A DNA stretch of 49,319 bases from Candidatus Avichristensenella intestinipullorum (GCA_018713305.1 DVFI01000151.1:1-49319); one strand, 5' to 3'; positions 1-7,582 are shown, counted from the stretch's first letter. The notes: generated by a model not told the origin, from the sequence alone. Numbers and translations: made by a program.

Positions 1-10
1 ATGTGCGGCG

Positions 11-190
11 GGTTCGGAAGCCTTGCGCAGCAAGGTTTCCCTGCACGTTTCCCCGGCCGCGCCCCAGGGCGCAGGGGAAACGTGTCCTGGCGGAAAAGGC
101 CGGCAGCGCCGGCCTTTTTCGACAAGCTGAGCGGGCCGCAGACCCGCTTTTCTGTTGCCTTCCGAAGCGCGGCTGCCGCGCTCCGGGGTC
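11..190. repeat. Tandem hairpin array, left window edge
   Basis: This non-coding stretch is almost entirely made of successive inverted repeats. Visible stems are 17-25 with 31-40 (one G-T wobble), the 11-bp stem 44-54 with 74-84, GGCCGGC 98-104 with 108-114, AGCGGG near 127 with CCCGCT near 146, and AGCGCGG/CCGCGCT around 164-180. Bases 17-31 (GAAGCCTTGCGCAGC) recur exactly at 36337-36351. A similar but denser array lies at 49022-49275. I read it as a dispersed palindromic repeat; its function is unknown. Confidence 0.55.
94..119. terminator. Bidirectional intrinsic terminator
   Basis: A perfect 7-bp GC stem (98-104 with 108-114, loop AGC) is flanked by AAAA (94-97) on the left and TTTTT (115-119) on the right. 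It can therefore terminate transcription in both directions. It lies 82 bases past the stop of the minus-strand gene ending at 201 and probably ends the whole minus-strand operon. Confidence 0.75.
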
Positions 191-200
191 CGGGTCCCCG

Positions 201-359
201 CTACTTCATCCAATGGCTCATGCTCCGTCCCAGGTCGCTCGCGCCCTTTTCGATGGCCTTGCGCACCTGCTTGCCCTGGGGCATCATCATCAGGCCCGCG
301 CCAACCGCCAGGCCCAGCGCGCTGCCCGCCACCAGGCCCGCTACCGTCGTCGCCTTCAT
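201..359 (-). CDS. Small YtxH-like single-pass membrane protein
   Basis: This encodes 52 residues. A glycine/alanine-rich hydrophobic segment spans about residues 5-26 (TVAGLVAGSALGLAVGAGLM), followed by a short basic amphipathic tail with KQVRKAIEKG. That pattern fits the tiny YtxH-like or general-stress membrane proteins common in Bacillota. The start is supported by an excellent ribosome binding site, AAAGGAGGGG, seven bases upstream. It is the last gene of the minus-strand division operon, 123 bases past the pseudouridine synthase stop, and the bidirectional terminator at 94-119 follows it. The function is unknown, and the family assignment rests on general architecture rather than a diagnostic motif. 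Confidence 0.6.
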   Translation of the reverse strand: MKATTVAGLVAGSALGLAVGAGLMMMPQGKQVRKAIEKGASDLGRSMSHWMK

Positions 360-482
360 CCGTTTTCCCCTCCTTTGCGCATTTTGCGTCCGCGCGCTGT
401 TGCGTCCGCTTCCGCAGGGCTAGTTTTCCCCGCAAAGGTCGGGTCATGCTGTGTTTATTTTCCGGAAAATTTCCAGCAAAAA

Positions 483-1364
483 TTACTGGCGCAGCCTTTG
501 CACCACGGCGCAAAACGCTTCCGGCTCCGGCGCTTCAAAGCGCAGCGCCTCGCCGGTTATGGGATGCGTCAGGGCAATCCGAAAGGCGTGCAGCATCAGC
601 CGGGGCGCGGTCAGGCGCGGCTTTTTGCCGCCGTACAGGACGTCGCCCAGCAGCGGATGGCCGATATGCGCCATGTGCACGCGGATTTGGTGCGTTCGCC
701 CGGTAATCAGGCGCACTTCCAGCAGCGTCGCGCCGCGAAGCGGCTCCAGCACGCGGTATTCCGTCCGCGCGTACCGGCCGTCCGCCACGACCGCCATGCG
801 CTTGCGGTCCGTGGGATGGCGTCCGACCGGCGCTTCCACGACGCCTTCATCGTCCCGAAACCCGCCGAGCGCCACGGCATGATACGTTTTGTGAATATCG
901 CGCGCCTGCAGCATCCGGCTCAGCGCCAGATGCGTGTCATCGTCCTTGGCGACCAGCAGAAGGCCGCTGGTGTCTTTATCCAGCCGGTGCACGATGCCGG
1001 GGCGCAGCGTTCCGCCGATGCCCGAAAGATCCTGCAGATGGTACAAAAGCGCGTTGACCAGCGTCCCCTGCTCGTTGCCCGCCGCGGGATGCACGACCAT
1101 GCCGCAGGGCTTATTGACAACGGCCAGATGGCTGTCCTCCCAGACAATTTCCAGCGGCAGCGCTTCCGGCTGCGCCGACATGGCGGCCGGCGGGGGAACG
1201 TCGACGCAAATCCGGCTCTGCGGGTCCACCGGGAAGGCGGGCTTGGTCTGCACGCAGCCGTCCACGCACGCCCGGCCCTGGCGTATCAGCAGGCCGGCGC
1301 GCGAGCGGGTCAGCCCCGCTTCCCGCGCCAGCCGCACGTCAAACCGTTCCGCCTGCCCGCGCAT
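483..1364 (-). CDS. rluD: RluA-family 23S rRNA/tRNA pseudouridine synthase
   Basis: This is a 293-residue enzyme that would convert specific uridines in structured RNA (probably 23S rRNA) to pseudouridine. Residues about 7-50 form an S4 RNA-binding domain. The catalytic domain follows, with the hallmark HRLDKDTSG at 126-134, in which D129 is the expected nucleophile. It continues through TGRTHQIRVH and GDVLYGG, both typical of RluA/RluD/YlyB. The ATG at 1364 is chosen because GGGAGG lies just upstream and the residues before it match LspA coding sequence in another frame. It overlaps the lspA end by 26 bases, and lspA-rluD (ylyB) adjacency is classic in Bacillota. Assignment to RluD among paralogues is by context. 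Confidence 0.9.
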   Translation of the reverse strand: MRGQAERFDVRLAREAGLTRSRAGLLIRQGRACVDGCVQTKPAFPVDPQSRICVDVPPPAAMSAQPEALPLEIVWEDSHLAVVNKPCGMVVHPAAGNEQGTLVNALLYHLQDLSGIGGTLRPGIVHRLDKDTSGLLLVAKDDDTHLALSRMLQARDIHKTYHAVALGGFRDDEGVVEAPVGRHPTDRKRMAVVADGRYARTEYRVLEPLRGATLLEVRLITGRTHQIRVHMAHIGHPLLGDVLYGGKKPRLTAPRLMLHAFRIALTHPITGEALRFEAPEPEAFCAVVQRLRQ

Positions 1365-1842
1365 CCTTCCCGCCTCCCTTGACGCCCGTCTCCCCGCCGC
1401 GCAGCAATATCCAGCCCGCCAGCAGCGCAAACGCGACGCATACGCAGCAGTCGGCAATGTTGAACACGGGGAAGGAAAACAGATCGATTTCCAGAAAATC
1501 CACCACCGCCCCATGGAAAAGACGGTCTGCAAAATTGCCCGCCGCCCCGCCCAGCAGCAGCCAAAGCGCGCCGCGCGCAAAAGCGGGCAGCGAACGGCCC
1601 CGCGTCAGGAGCCAGCAAAGCACGCCGGCGAGCGCCGCGCCGGTCAGCACCAGCAAAAGGGCCTGCTGCCCCTGCAGAATGCCGAACGCCGCGCCCGTGT
1701 TTTCCACATAGCGAAATTGCAGCACGCCCGGCCAGACCGCCATGGGGCCCTGTCCCCGCAGCGCCTCCTGCGCCCAGAGCTTTGTGAGGCGATCGGCCAA
1801 AAAGGCTGCCGGCGCGAGCCAGCCCGTCCTGCGGCCCTTCAC
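1339..1842 (-). CDS. lspA: Signal peptidase II (prolipoprotein signal peptidase)
   Basis: LspA cleaves lipoprotein signal peptides in the membrane after diacylglyceryl modification. The 167-residue protein has four hydrophobic segments and the family motifs RYVENTGAAFG, GGAAGNFADRL followed by VVDFLEI, and FNIADCCV. The two catalytic aspartates are expected in the VVDF region and in FNIAD. I start at GTG 1842, ten bases after a GAAAGGA ribosome binding site. An in-frame GTG at 1851 is too close to that site, and no ATG is available. It is translationally coupled by overlap to the downstream pseudouridine synthase. The substrate-binding protein at 31471 has no lipobox, so LspA substrates lie elsewhere. 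Confidence 0.9.
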   Translation of the reverse strand: MKGRRTGWLAPAAFLADRLTKLWAQEALRGQGPMAVWPGVLQFRYVENTGAAFGILQGQQALLLVLTGAALAGVLCWLLTRGRSLPAFARGALWLLLGGAAGNFADRLFHGAVVDFLEIDLFSFPVFNIADCCVCVAFALLAGWILLRGGETGVKGGGKDARAGGTV

Positions 1843-1900
1843 CGGCAGCACATCCTTTCTTTCCCACGGCGGCCGCGTTGACGGCAGCGCCGTACCGCGC

Positions 1901-2164
1901 CTAATAGAGGTTGCGCTGCACCATGCGCACAACCTCGGCAAAGAACTTGCCAATGCCCGGCAGATTCTCCAGCGCCAGCCAGCGCACCAGCACCACCACC
2001 AAAGCGCCCAGCAGGCTGAACCCCACGGCAAAGCCCAGCCCGCGCATCATGCCGGCCAGAAAGTTGGTCGCCAGCAGACGGCGGCGATCCTGCAGGTACT
2101 GGACATACTCCGCCAGGCTGTCGCGCTCCTTTTTCTCCGCCAGACTTTCCGCCCATCGCTTCAT
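1901..2164 (-). CDS. DUF5665 small membrane protein
   Basis: This is an 87-residue protein with a charged N-terminus containing EKKERDSLAEYVQYLQDRRR. A long hydrophobic region follows at about 35-62 and includes GMMRGLGFAVGFSLLGALVV, then a charged tail. This matches the DUF5665 pattern of small membrane proteins found beside lspA/divIVA in Clostridia. No good Shine-Dalgarno sequence precedes the ATG. Instead a small hairpin, GCCCG-TTCG-CGGGC on the minus strand (2177-2190), lies between the divIVA stop and this start, so translation may depend on coupling or be kept low. The function is not known. Confidence 0.75.
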   Translation of the reverse strand: MKRWAESLAEKKERDSLAEYVQYLQDRRRLLATNFLAGMMRGLGFAVGFSLLGALVVVLVRWLALENLPGIGKFFAEVVRMVQRNLY

Positions 2165-2206
2165 GGCACACAGGATGCCCGCGAACGGGCGGTTTTATCA
2201 AAACGC

Positions 2207-2668
2207 TTACTTAAACAGCTCGCTTTCGGCATTGAGCACATGCTGCTGGTCTTCTACCAGGCGGCGGAAGCGGGCGCGATAATCGCTGGCCGCGCTGCGC
2301 AGGGTATCCAGACCGTCCTGCAGGCGCTTGGACTCCGCCTTGGCTTCCGCGACCAGGCGGTCCGCCTTGGCCTTGGCGTCGGCCACAATCAGGTCCGCCT
2401 GCTTGCGCGCGTCGCTCATCGTCTCGTCGCACACCCGCTGCGCGTTGGCGAGCATTTTCTGCACGCTCTCGCTGTTGTCCGCGGGCGCGGGCGCAGGCGC
2501 AGGCGCGCTCTGGCGCATCGCCGCGGCGCGCAGGGACTGAATCTCGCGTTGCATTTCTTCGAATTCGTCCGCGATTTCGTCCAGGAACACATCGACTTCT
2601 TCAGGATCATAGCCGTGCGCCTTGGTCTTGAATTCCTTGGTCTCAATCATCTGGATGGTAACTGCCAT
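2207..2668 (-). CDS. divIVA: DivIVA-domain cell-division/polarity protein
   Basis: A 153-residue coiled-coil protein. The N-terminal DivIVA lipid-binding domain is visible in KEFKTKAHGYDPEEVDVFLDEIADEF (residues about 11-36, in which the GYDPEEVDVFL core is diagnostic). An Ala/Pro-rich linker lies around 50-63. A second long alanine/arginine-rich coiled coil runs from about 66 to 150 and probably mediates oligomerisation. DivIVA recognises negatively curved membranes at the septum and poles and recruits division or cell-wall partners. The start has GGGAGG ten bases upstream. Its place between ylmH and lspA matches the conserved ylm-divIVA cluster. The length is typical of the short clostridial form. 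Confidence 0.9.
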   Translation of the reverse strand: MAVTIQMIETKEFKTKAHGYDPEEVDVFLDEIADEFEEMQREIQSLRAAAMRQSAPAPAPAPADNSESVQKMLANAQRVCDETMSDARKQADLIVADAKAKADRLVAEAKAESKRLQDGLDTLRSAASDYRARFRRLVEDQQHVLNAESELFK

Positions 2669-2710
2669 ACTTCTCGTCCTCCCGTCAATATGTCCTGAAC
2701 ATATAACGAA

Positions 2711-3448
2711 TCAAAATCGAAGCAGCATCACGCCGACCCGATCTTTTTTTGTTTTGCCGCCGATTTCGGCGATTTTCGCGCGTCCCAGCCCCCGCACGGA
2801 GAGCACCGCGCCTTCATGAAGATGACGGTCCGGCCGCAGCTCCGGCAGATAATCCACCTGCACGCGGCCGCTGGCGACCAGTTCCGCCGCCTTGCCGCGG
2901 GACAGGTCCCATGCCGCGCCCAGCACCGCGTCCAGCCGCAGGGAAGCGACCGTGCGCCGCCTGGCCTCGCCCGCGGCCGCCGCGGGCGGCGCAAGCGCTT
3001 CTTCGCAGACCCGGGCGCTGACGGCCGTGCCGCCCACGCGCGTCAGGTTCTCAGCCAGGTAGGCGGCCACGCGCTCCAGCACATACGCGCGCGCTTCGCC
3101 CTCGCCGGGGAAAATATCGCCCAGCACCGAACGGTCTACGCCCAGCGCCAAGAGCGAACCCAGCAGGTCCCGGTGACCGGGCGACCCCTGGCGCGCGTTC
3201 CACGCAATCTGCAGGGCGGCGATGGGCCATGTGGGCGTCCAGTCCGCGTCCGCAAAGGCGGCCACGCGGCGTTCCGCGTCCGGCGTGCCGCCCTCCAGAA
3301 ACAGGGCGACGCCGGCCCGGCGGGCGCACAGCTCCGCCTGCGCCTGCTCGGCGGGGGAAAGAAACCCGGCAAGCTGCGGACGGCCGGTGCCGGATGCGCG
3401 CCGGGCCAGCTCCTCCAGGCGCTTCTGACAGGCCGGGTCCGCGCGCAT
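2711..3448 (-). CDS. ylmH: YlmH-type S4-domain RNA-binding protein
   Basis: This 245-residue protein ends in an S4 RNA-binding domain (about 170-230), with VASLRLDAVLGAAWDLSRGKAAELV typical of the S4 helix-turn. YlmH-family proteins associate with ribosomes and sit in the ylmBCDEFGH-divIVA cluster of Gram-positive bacteria. I chose the ATG at 3448 rather than the one at 3478, because 3448 overlaps the yggT stop as TGATG, which indicates coupled translation. The N-terminus MRADPACQKRLEELARRA also corresponds to the usual family start. The C-terminus contains many basic residues (KTKKDRVGVMLLRF), consistent with RNA contact. Confidence 0.85.
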   Translation of the reverse strand: MRADPACQKRLEELARRASGTGRPQLAGFLSPAEQAQAELCARRAGVALFLEGGTPDAERRVAAFADADWTPTWPIAALQIAWNARQGSPGHRDLLGSLLALGVDRSVLGDIFPGEGEARAYVLERVAAYLAENLTRVGGTAVSARVCEEALAPPAAAAGEARRRTVASLRLDAVLGAAWDLSRGKAAELVASGRVQVDYLPELRPDRHLHEGAVLSVRGLGRAKIAEIGGKTKKDRVGVMLLRF

Positions 3449-3726
3449 CAGAAGGCGAGCCAGCGGTATAGCTGCCAAATCAGCTGCGAGAGCAGGTTCA
3501 GCAGCAGGAAAATGACCAGCGGCGAAAGGTCCAGCGCCGCATGGGGGAACAGCCGGAAAAACACGCGCCGCACGGGCGTCAGCAACGGGTCGACCAGACG
3601 TCCCAGAAAGCGCATAATCTTATGGTACGGAGGCAACAGCCAGCTGAGGATACAGTAGGCCAGCAGCACATAGCTGATAATCTGCAGAAAATACTGGATA
3701 CCCCGAAACACATTGTAAAGCGCCAT
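3448..3726 (-). CDS. yggT: YggT-family membrane protein
   Basis: A 92-residue protein with two hydrophobic segments (about 8-30 and 67-85) joined by the YggT signature region LVDPLLTPVRRVF. YggT (YlmG in Gram-positive bacteria) lies next to sepF in most Bacillota and is thought to help division or envelope integrity. The exact activity is unknown. The start codon has AAAGGAC upstream. The stop codon shares its A with the next gene's ATG. Confidence 0.9.
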   Translation of the reverse strand: MALYNVFRGIQYFLQIISYVLLAYCILSWLLPPYHKIMRFLGRLVDPLLTPVRRVFFRLFPHAALDLSPLVIFLLLNLLSQLIWQLYRWLAF

Positions 3727-3744
3727 ATCTCTGTCCTTTCCGGC

Positions 3745-4371
3745 CTAGCGGCGGCCGCCATAGGTGCCGTCGCGGCGGACGTTGAGGTTTTCCGCCTCGC
3801 TGCGGACGATTTCCACCCCCGTGGGAGCGACCAGATAGTTCCGGTGCGAAATGCGCTCTACCGTGCCGCGCAGCGCGAACGCGGCCCCGCTGACCATGTC
3901 CAGCACTCGCTGCACCTGCCCGTCGTCCAGCTCTTCAAAGTTGAGAATGACGTTGACGCCGGTCAGCAGGTAGTTGATAATCTGGGAGCTGTCGTCCTTG
4001 CGGCGCACGCAGAAGATAATCGTGCTGCTGCGCCCGCCGCCGGCAAGCGGCGGTTCCACCTCCTCGACGTCCTCCCGCTCGGGCATGGGGATCACGTTAT
4101 CCGGCGCATAGCGCGGCTGCGAAGGCGCCTGATGAATGCGCCAACCCTGGCGGGCGGATTCCCTGCCCCCGCGCTGCGGCTTGGGCCTGGCGCCGCTGGA
4201 CGTATAGGAACCGTTCATGCCCATGGTGGTATAGACCGGCTGCTCGGGCTGGTCATATTCCGGGGGTTCCTGCTGTATGTATTCGCCCTCCTGCTCATCG
4301 TAGCCGGTATCGTCCTCCGAATACAGGCCGATGATTCGGCCGATTTTCTGCAATACATCCGCAAACGCCAT
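3745..4371 (-). CDS. sepF: Cell division protein SepF
   Basis: SepF tethers FtsZ filaments to the membrane and bends them into the septal ring. The 208-residue protein has the expected three parts. There is a short N-terminal amphipathic membrane anchor (MAFADVLQKIGRIIGL), a long acidic and glutamine/proline-rich linker (about 18-112), and the globular SepF core (about 113-198) containing SSQIINYLLTGVNVILNFEEL and the dimer region AFALRGTVERISHRNYLVAP. AAGGAGGA lies seven bases before the ATG. The linker is longer than that of Bacillus SepF (about 150 residues), as is common in Clostridia. Confidence 0.92.
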   Translation of the reverse strand: MAFADVLQKIGRIIGLYSEDDTGYDEQEGEYIQQEPPEYDQPEQPVYTTMGMNGSYTSSGARPKPQRGGRESARQGWRIHQAPSQPRYAPDNVIPMPEREDVEEVEPPLAGGGRSSTIIFCVRRKDDSSQIINYLLTGVNVILNFEELDDGQVQRVLDMVSGAAFALRGTVERISHRNYLVAPTGVEIVRSEAENLNVRRDGTYGGRR

Positions 4372-4397
4372 GGCTGGTCCTCCTTGATTTGGGTGCG

Positions 4398-5129
4398 CTA
4401 TGCCCCGGGCGCCGCGCTCCGGGGGCCGAAAATGGCCGAGCCGACGCGCACCACGGTCGCGCCTTCCTGCGCGGCAATGCGCCAGTCGCCCGACATGCCC
4501 ATGGAAAGCTCTTCCATCCGCACGCCTTCAATCGCCGCGTCGCGCAGCCGTTCGTACAGCCCGCGCATGGCCTGAAAGAGGGGACGGAGCGCCTCGGGAT
4601 GGTCCGTGGCCGGCATCACCGCCATCAGTCCACGGACGGACAGGCCCGGCAGGCGCGCGCAGGTCCGGGCGAACGCCTCGACTTCCTCCGGGGACACGCC
4701 CGCTTTCTGCGCCTCGCCGCCTATGTTGACCTCCAGCAGCACCGGCATGCATATGCCGGCGCTCTGCGCGCGCCGGTCCAGCGCCTGTGCGAGCTCAGGC
4801 CGGTCCAGGGACTGAACAAAGCACGCTCTGCCTATTATATATTTAATCTTGTTGGTTTGCAACCTCCCGATGAGATGAATTGAAAAATCCGACCCCAGCG
4901 CGGGATATTTCTCCAGGATTTCCTGCACGCGGTTCTCGCCGATTTCCGTAATGCCCGCGCAGAGCAACGGCCGGATGCGTTCGACCGGCTGCGTTTTCGT
5001 CACCGGCAAAAGGCGCGGCGGCCGGGCCGGGTCGCGCGCGAGGGCGGCGAGCTCGGCGCGCAGGGCGCACGTGCGCTCCACAATGGCCCGCTGGTCCGCG
5101 TTCAGGGTCTGCCACAGCTGTTTCTCCAT
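4398..5129 (-). CDS. yggS: YggS/ProSC-family PLP homeostasis protein
   Basis: This 243-residue TIM-barrel protein binds pyridoxal phosphate without known enzymatic turnover and buffers free PLP. The PLP lysine is expected at K45 in LPVTKTQ. Other family motifs are GENRVQE, HLIGRLQTNK, LEVNIGGE, LSMGMSGDW and VRVGSAIFG. The start lies one base after the stop of the HlyD-like gene, so the two are co-translated. The yggS-sepF-yggT order is the standard arrangement in Gram-positive bacteria. Confidence 0.92.
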   Translation of the reverse strand: MEKQLWQTLNADQRAIVERTCALRAELAALARDPARPPRLLPVTKTQPVERIRPLLCAGITEIGENRVQEILEKYPALGSDFSIHLIGRLQTNKIKYIIGRACFVQSLDRPELAQALDRRAQSAGICMPVLLEVNIGGEAQKAGVSPEEVEAFARTCARLPGLSVRGLMAVMPATDHPEALRPLFQAMRGLYERLRDAAIEGVRMEELSMGMSGDWRIAAQEGATVVRVGSAIFGPRSAAPGA

Positions 5130-5130
5130 A

Positions 5131-6324
5131 TCAAAACACCCGAATTTTCTGCTTTTCCATCAGCGCCCCGGCCTGGAGCGGCTGAATGACGGCGTAGCTG
5201 TTGTCCTGCATGATGACGGTGACCGGCACGAAGCGCCCGCCGTCGTCGGTCAGCACGATGCCCATCTGCCCGTTCTGCTGGCGCAGCGCGTTGAGAGGCA
5301 CCTTCAGCCCGGACACGTACAGTTCGCCCACTTGCGCGTTGGCGGTGCGGACGTTGAGCACCACGCGCACGTCGGAGGAGACGGACATGCGAACGAGCAG
5401 CTCGCCGCCGGAGCGCGCGAAGCTGGTGACCGTCGCGTCCACCACCTGGTCGTCGAAGCCTTCCAGCTCTACCTTGTAGCTCTGTCCCACCACCGGGTTC
5501 CAGTTCTTGTCCTCGCTGAGCAGCAGCAGATACCATCCGCCCGCGCGCACCTTGCGAAAGACGGGCGTGCGGCCGCGCTGCGCGGAGGTCTGCTCCGGCG
5601 CGACGCCGTTGAGCACGTCGCGCGTCTGCTGGGCCGTGATTTCGTCAAAGCCGTCCACGGTCAGCGTGTTTTCGTACCCGTCGGTGTAGAAGCTGACAAT
5701 GCAGTCTTCGTCCGCCAGGTAGGTAATGGTCCAGCTGGCGATTTTTTTCAGCAGGCTGGACTCGGTATCGTAGAGGCTTTGCAGGTTGGTGTCGCTCATG
5801 TGCCGGCTTTTCAGGTACGACTGGCGGCTGGTCAGCGCGGACTGTATCTGCCGCTCCAGGTTCAGCAGGTTGCCGTCCGTCCGTCCCTGCGCCAAAGAGC
5901 GCACCTCGGCGGCATATTCGGCAATCTGGGCGTCCATCCGGTCGAGCTGCTGGTCGTTGTAGGAGGCGTTGAGCGTCTTGTGCAGCTGTTTGATTTCCGA
6001 ACGGGTGTTGAGGAGCTTGTTCATGTCCGTCTGGCTGTAGCCGGAGGAATACACCTCGGCGATTTTGCTGCCGCGGTAGACCATTTCGCCTTCGTCCGCG
6101 TAATACACGACGCTGGTCAGCCCTTCCACGTCCGTGAGGGTTTCGTCGCGCACGATGACGGCGCGGGCGGTATACTGGTTGCCCATGTTGCCCGACTCGA
6201 TGACCGCGGTGCGGCGAACCAGGCTGTCCACGGCCAGGTATCCGCCGTAGCCGACCACGCACACCGCGACAAACAACAGCACATAAAATCGAAAGGCGAC
6301 GCGCCTTTTCTTCCTTTTTCTCAT
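5131..6324 (-). CDS. HlyD-like membrane-anchored adaptor protein
   Basis: A 397-residue protein with a basic N-terminus (MRKRKKRR), one transmembrane segment at about 11-32, and an extracytoplasmic body. The body has a biotinyl-lipoyl-like beta region (about 50-95), a helical hairpin with coiled-coil character (about 98-195), and a C-terminal beta-barrel-like part. This is the architecture of HlyD/RND adaptor proteins. No partner ABC or RND pump is adjacent. In Clostridia such a gene often sits between a sigma factor and yggS, so a division or envelope role is more likely than export of a drug or toxin. AGGAGG lies just upstream of the ATG. Confidence 0.7.
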   Translation of the reverse strand: MRKRKKRRVAFRFYVLLFVAVCVVGYGGYLAVDSLVRRTAVIESGNMGNQYTARAVIVRDETLTDVEGLTSVVYYADEGEMVYRGSKIAEVYSSGYSQTDMNKLLNTRSEIKQLHKTLNASYNDQQLDRMDAQIAEYAAEVRSLAQGRTDGNLLNLERQIQSALTSRQSYLKSRHMSDTNLQSLYDTESSLLKKIASWTITYLADEDCIVSFYTDGYENTLTVDGFDEITAQQTRDVLNGVAPEQTSAQRGRTPVFRKVRAGGWYLLLLSEDKNWNPVVGQSYKVELEGFDDQVVDATVTSFARSGGELLVRMSVSSDVRVVLNVRTANAQVGELYVSGLKVPLNALRQQNGQMGIVLTDDGGRFVPVTVIMQDNSYAVIQPLQAGALMEKQKIRVF

Positions 6325-6345
6325 GCTTCCTCCTGTCCTTCAGGG

Positions 6346-7068
6346 TCAGACGGCATGCTGCGCCCGCAGCACCGCCAGCGCCCGCCGTTCCAGGCGGGAT
6401 ACCTGCATCTGCGACACGCCCAGCGCTGCCGCCACGTCCCGCTGGCTCCGCTGGTGCAAAAAGCGTTCCTCCAGCACGAAGCGCATCGGCCCTTCCAGCA
6501 TGTCCAGCAGCCGCTTTGCCGCGTCGGCATCCTCAATGCGGCCGAACGCCTCCTCCTCGCGGCCCAACAGGTGTTCCAGCGTTCCGCCTTCCTCGCCCAG
6601 CGCCGCGTCCAGGGACAGGGCCTGCGTGGTGCGCTGCATCTCCAGCGCGTCGAGGATATCGTCCTGGCGTACCTGCAGGGCGTCGGCCAGCTCCTGCATG
6701 GTCGGCTCCTGGCGCTGCTCGCGCAGGAAGGACTCCCGCGTCCGGGCAATGCGCGCGTACAGCTCCGCGCCGCGCCGCGGGATGCGCACGGCCCGCCCGC
6801 GGTCGCGCAGATAATTGCGCACCTCGCCGGCCAGGGTAGGCATGGCGAACGTCGTAAACGCCAATCCCTTGGCGCAGTCAAAGCGATCGATGGCCTTGAT
6901 GAGCGCCAGGGACGCCACCTGCGTGAGGTCTTCCAGCTCCACGCCGCGCCCGGCAAAGCGCCGCGCGACCGCCTGCGCAAGATACAGATACGCTTCGACG
7001 ACCGCATTGCGCAGCGCAGGGGTGGGGTGCTGGCAATACGCCTGCAGGAGCGCCTGCTTGTCCGTCAT
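6346..7068 (-). CDS. Sigma-70 family RNA polymerase sigma factor (SigB/SigF/SigG-like)
   Basis: This is a 240-residue alternative sigma factor. Region 2 is visible in DLTQVASLALIKAIDRFD and FTTFAMPTLAGEVRNYLRDRGRAVRIPR (about 47-97). A region 3-like helix follows (about 100-140), then region 4 with the helix-turn-helix RSQRDVAAALGVSQMQVSRLERRAL near the C-terminus (about 207-231). The pattern matches the SigB/F/G group, normally held inactive by an RsbW/SpoIIAB-type anti-sigma protein, and one is encoded just upstream. GGAGGGCGCC precedes the ATG. It could be a general stress or sporulation-related sigma factor. No anti-anti-sigma gene is in the window, so I leave it unnamed. Confidence 0.85.
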   Translation of the reverse strand: MTDKQALLQAYCQHPTPALRNAVVEAYLYLAQAVARRFAGRGVELEDLTQVASLALIKAIDRFDCAKGLAFTTFAMPTLAGEVRNYLRDRGRAVRIPRRGAELYARIARTRESFLREQRQEPTMQELADALQVRQDDILDALEMQRTTQALSLDAALGEEGGTLEHLLGREEEAFGRIEDADAAKRLLDMLEGPMRFVLEERFLHQRSQRDVAAALGVSQMQVSRLERRALAVLRAQHAV

Positions 7069-7078
7069 GGCGCCCTCC

Positions 7079-7459
7079 TCACAACGGCGCGACGTGAGCC
7101 GTCAGCTCGATTTCCCGCACGCCGTCCCCGTCATGCGCGATGCGCACCCGGCTGACCAGCGAGGACAGAATGCCGCGCGCCAGCTCCACATCGTAGAGCG
7201 GACGGCCGGTTTTCTCCCCGCGCTCGGCGGTAAAGACCACGCAAAGCCTGCCTTCGCCGGTGCTGGCGCGCAGGGTCAGCGTCCGGGCGGCAAACGGCTG
7301 ATGCATCAGGCAGTAGCACGCCTCGTCGCAGGCCGTGCGGATATCCTCCAGCGTCTCGCAGTCCGCGCCGCAGCGGGCGCACAGGCCTGCCAGCGCCATG
7401 CGGGCCACCAGCAGCATATCCTGCCGGGCGGGAATTGTCAGGCAGATTTCGTCCGTCAT
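7079..7459 (-). CDS. RsbW/SpoIIAB-like anti-sigma factor, degenerate ATP site
   Basis: A 126-residue protein of the HATPase_c-like anti-sigma fold, located ten bases before a SigB/F-type sigma gene that it probably inhibits. The N-box region reads DEACYCLMHQP, in which the asparagine that normally binds magnesium-ATP is missing. No DxGxG G1 box can be found; the equivalent segment reads TAERGEKTG. It may therefore bind the sigma factor without ATP-dependent kinase activity. I use ATG 7459, with GGAGG four bases upstream. The in-frame ATG at 7486 lies only about five bases after the -10 box (7492-7497), where the transcript should begin. Confidence 0.7.
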   Translation of the reverse strand: MTDEICLTIPARQDMLLVARMALAGLCARCGADCETLEDIRTACDEACYCLMHQPFAARTLTLRASTGEGRLCVVFTAERGEKTGRPLYDVELARGILSSLVSRVRIAHDGDGVREIELTAHVAPL

Positions 7460-7491
7460 AGCGCCTCCAGCATCCGTAGGTTTCATTCCCC

Positions 7492-7520
7492 ATTATACCA
7501 TTGAATCCGCCCGTTGGGAA
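7492..7520 (-). promoter_or_regulatory. Promoter for the sigma/division operon
   Basis: On the minus strand TTCCCA (7520-7515) and TATAAT (7497-7492) are separated by 17 bases, and TGG precedes the -10 to give an extended -10. Transcription should start near 7485, leaving a leader of about 26 bases before the anti-sigma ATG at 7459. It is divergent from the promoter at 7583-7611. Confidence 0.65.
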
Positions 7521-7582
7521 GGGCATCCTCGCGAATCGCGGCGGGCCGGAAAAGTCGGGCGCAGCGGGCCGTTGGCGGGTAT

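Noticed and set aside
3..1382. A 459-residue plus-strand open frame over the pseudouridine synthase
   Set aside because: It is antisense to the RluA-type gene, which has the HRLDKDTSG motif, and it is rich in Arg/His/Gln with no recognisable domain.
7484..7486. ATG at 7486 as start of the anti-sigma gene
   Set aside because: It lies about five bases after the -10 box, so the transcript would begin at or after it. ATG 7459 has a proper ribosome binding site.
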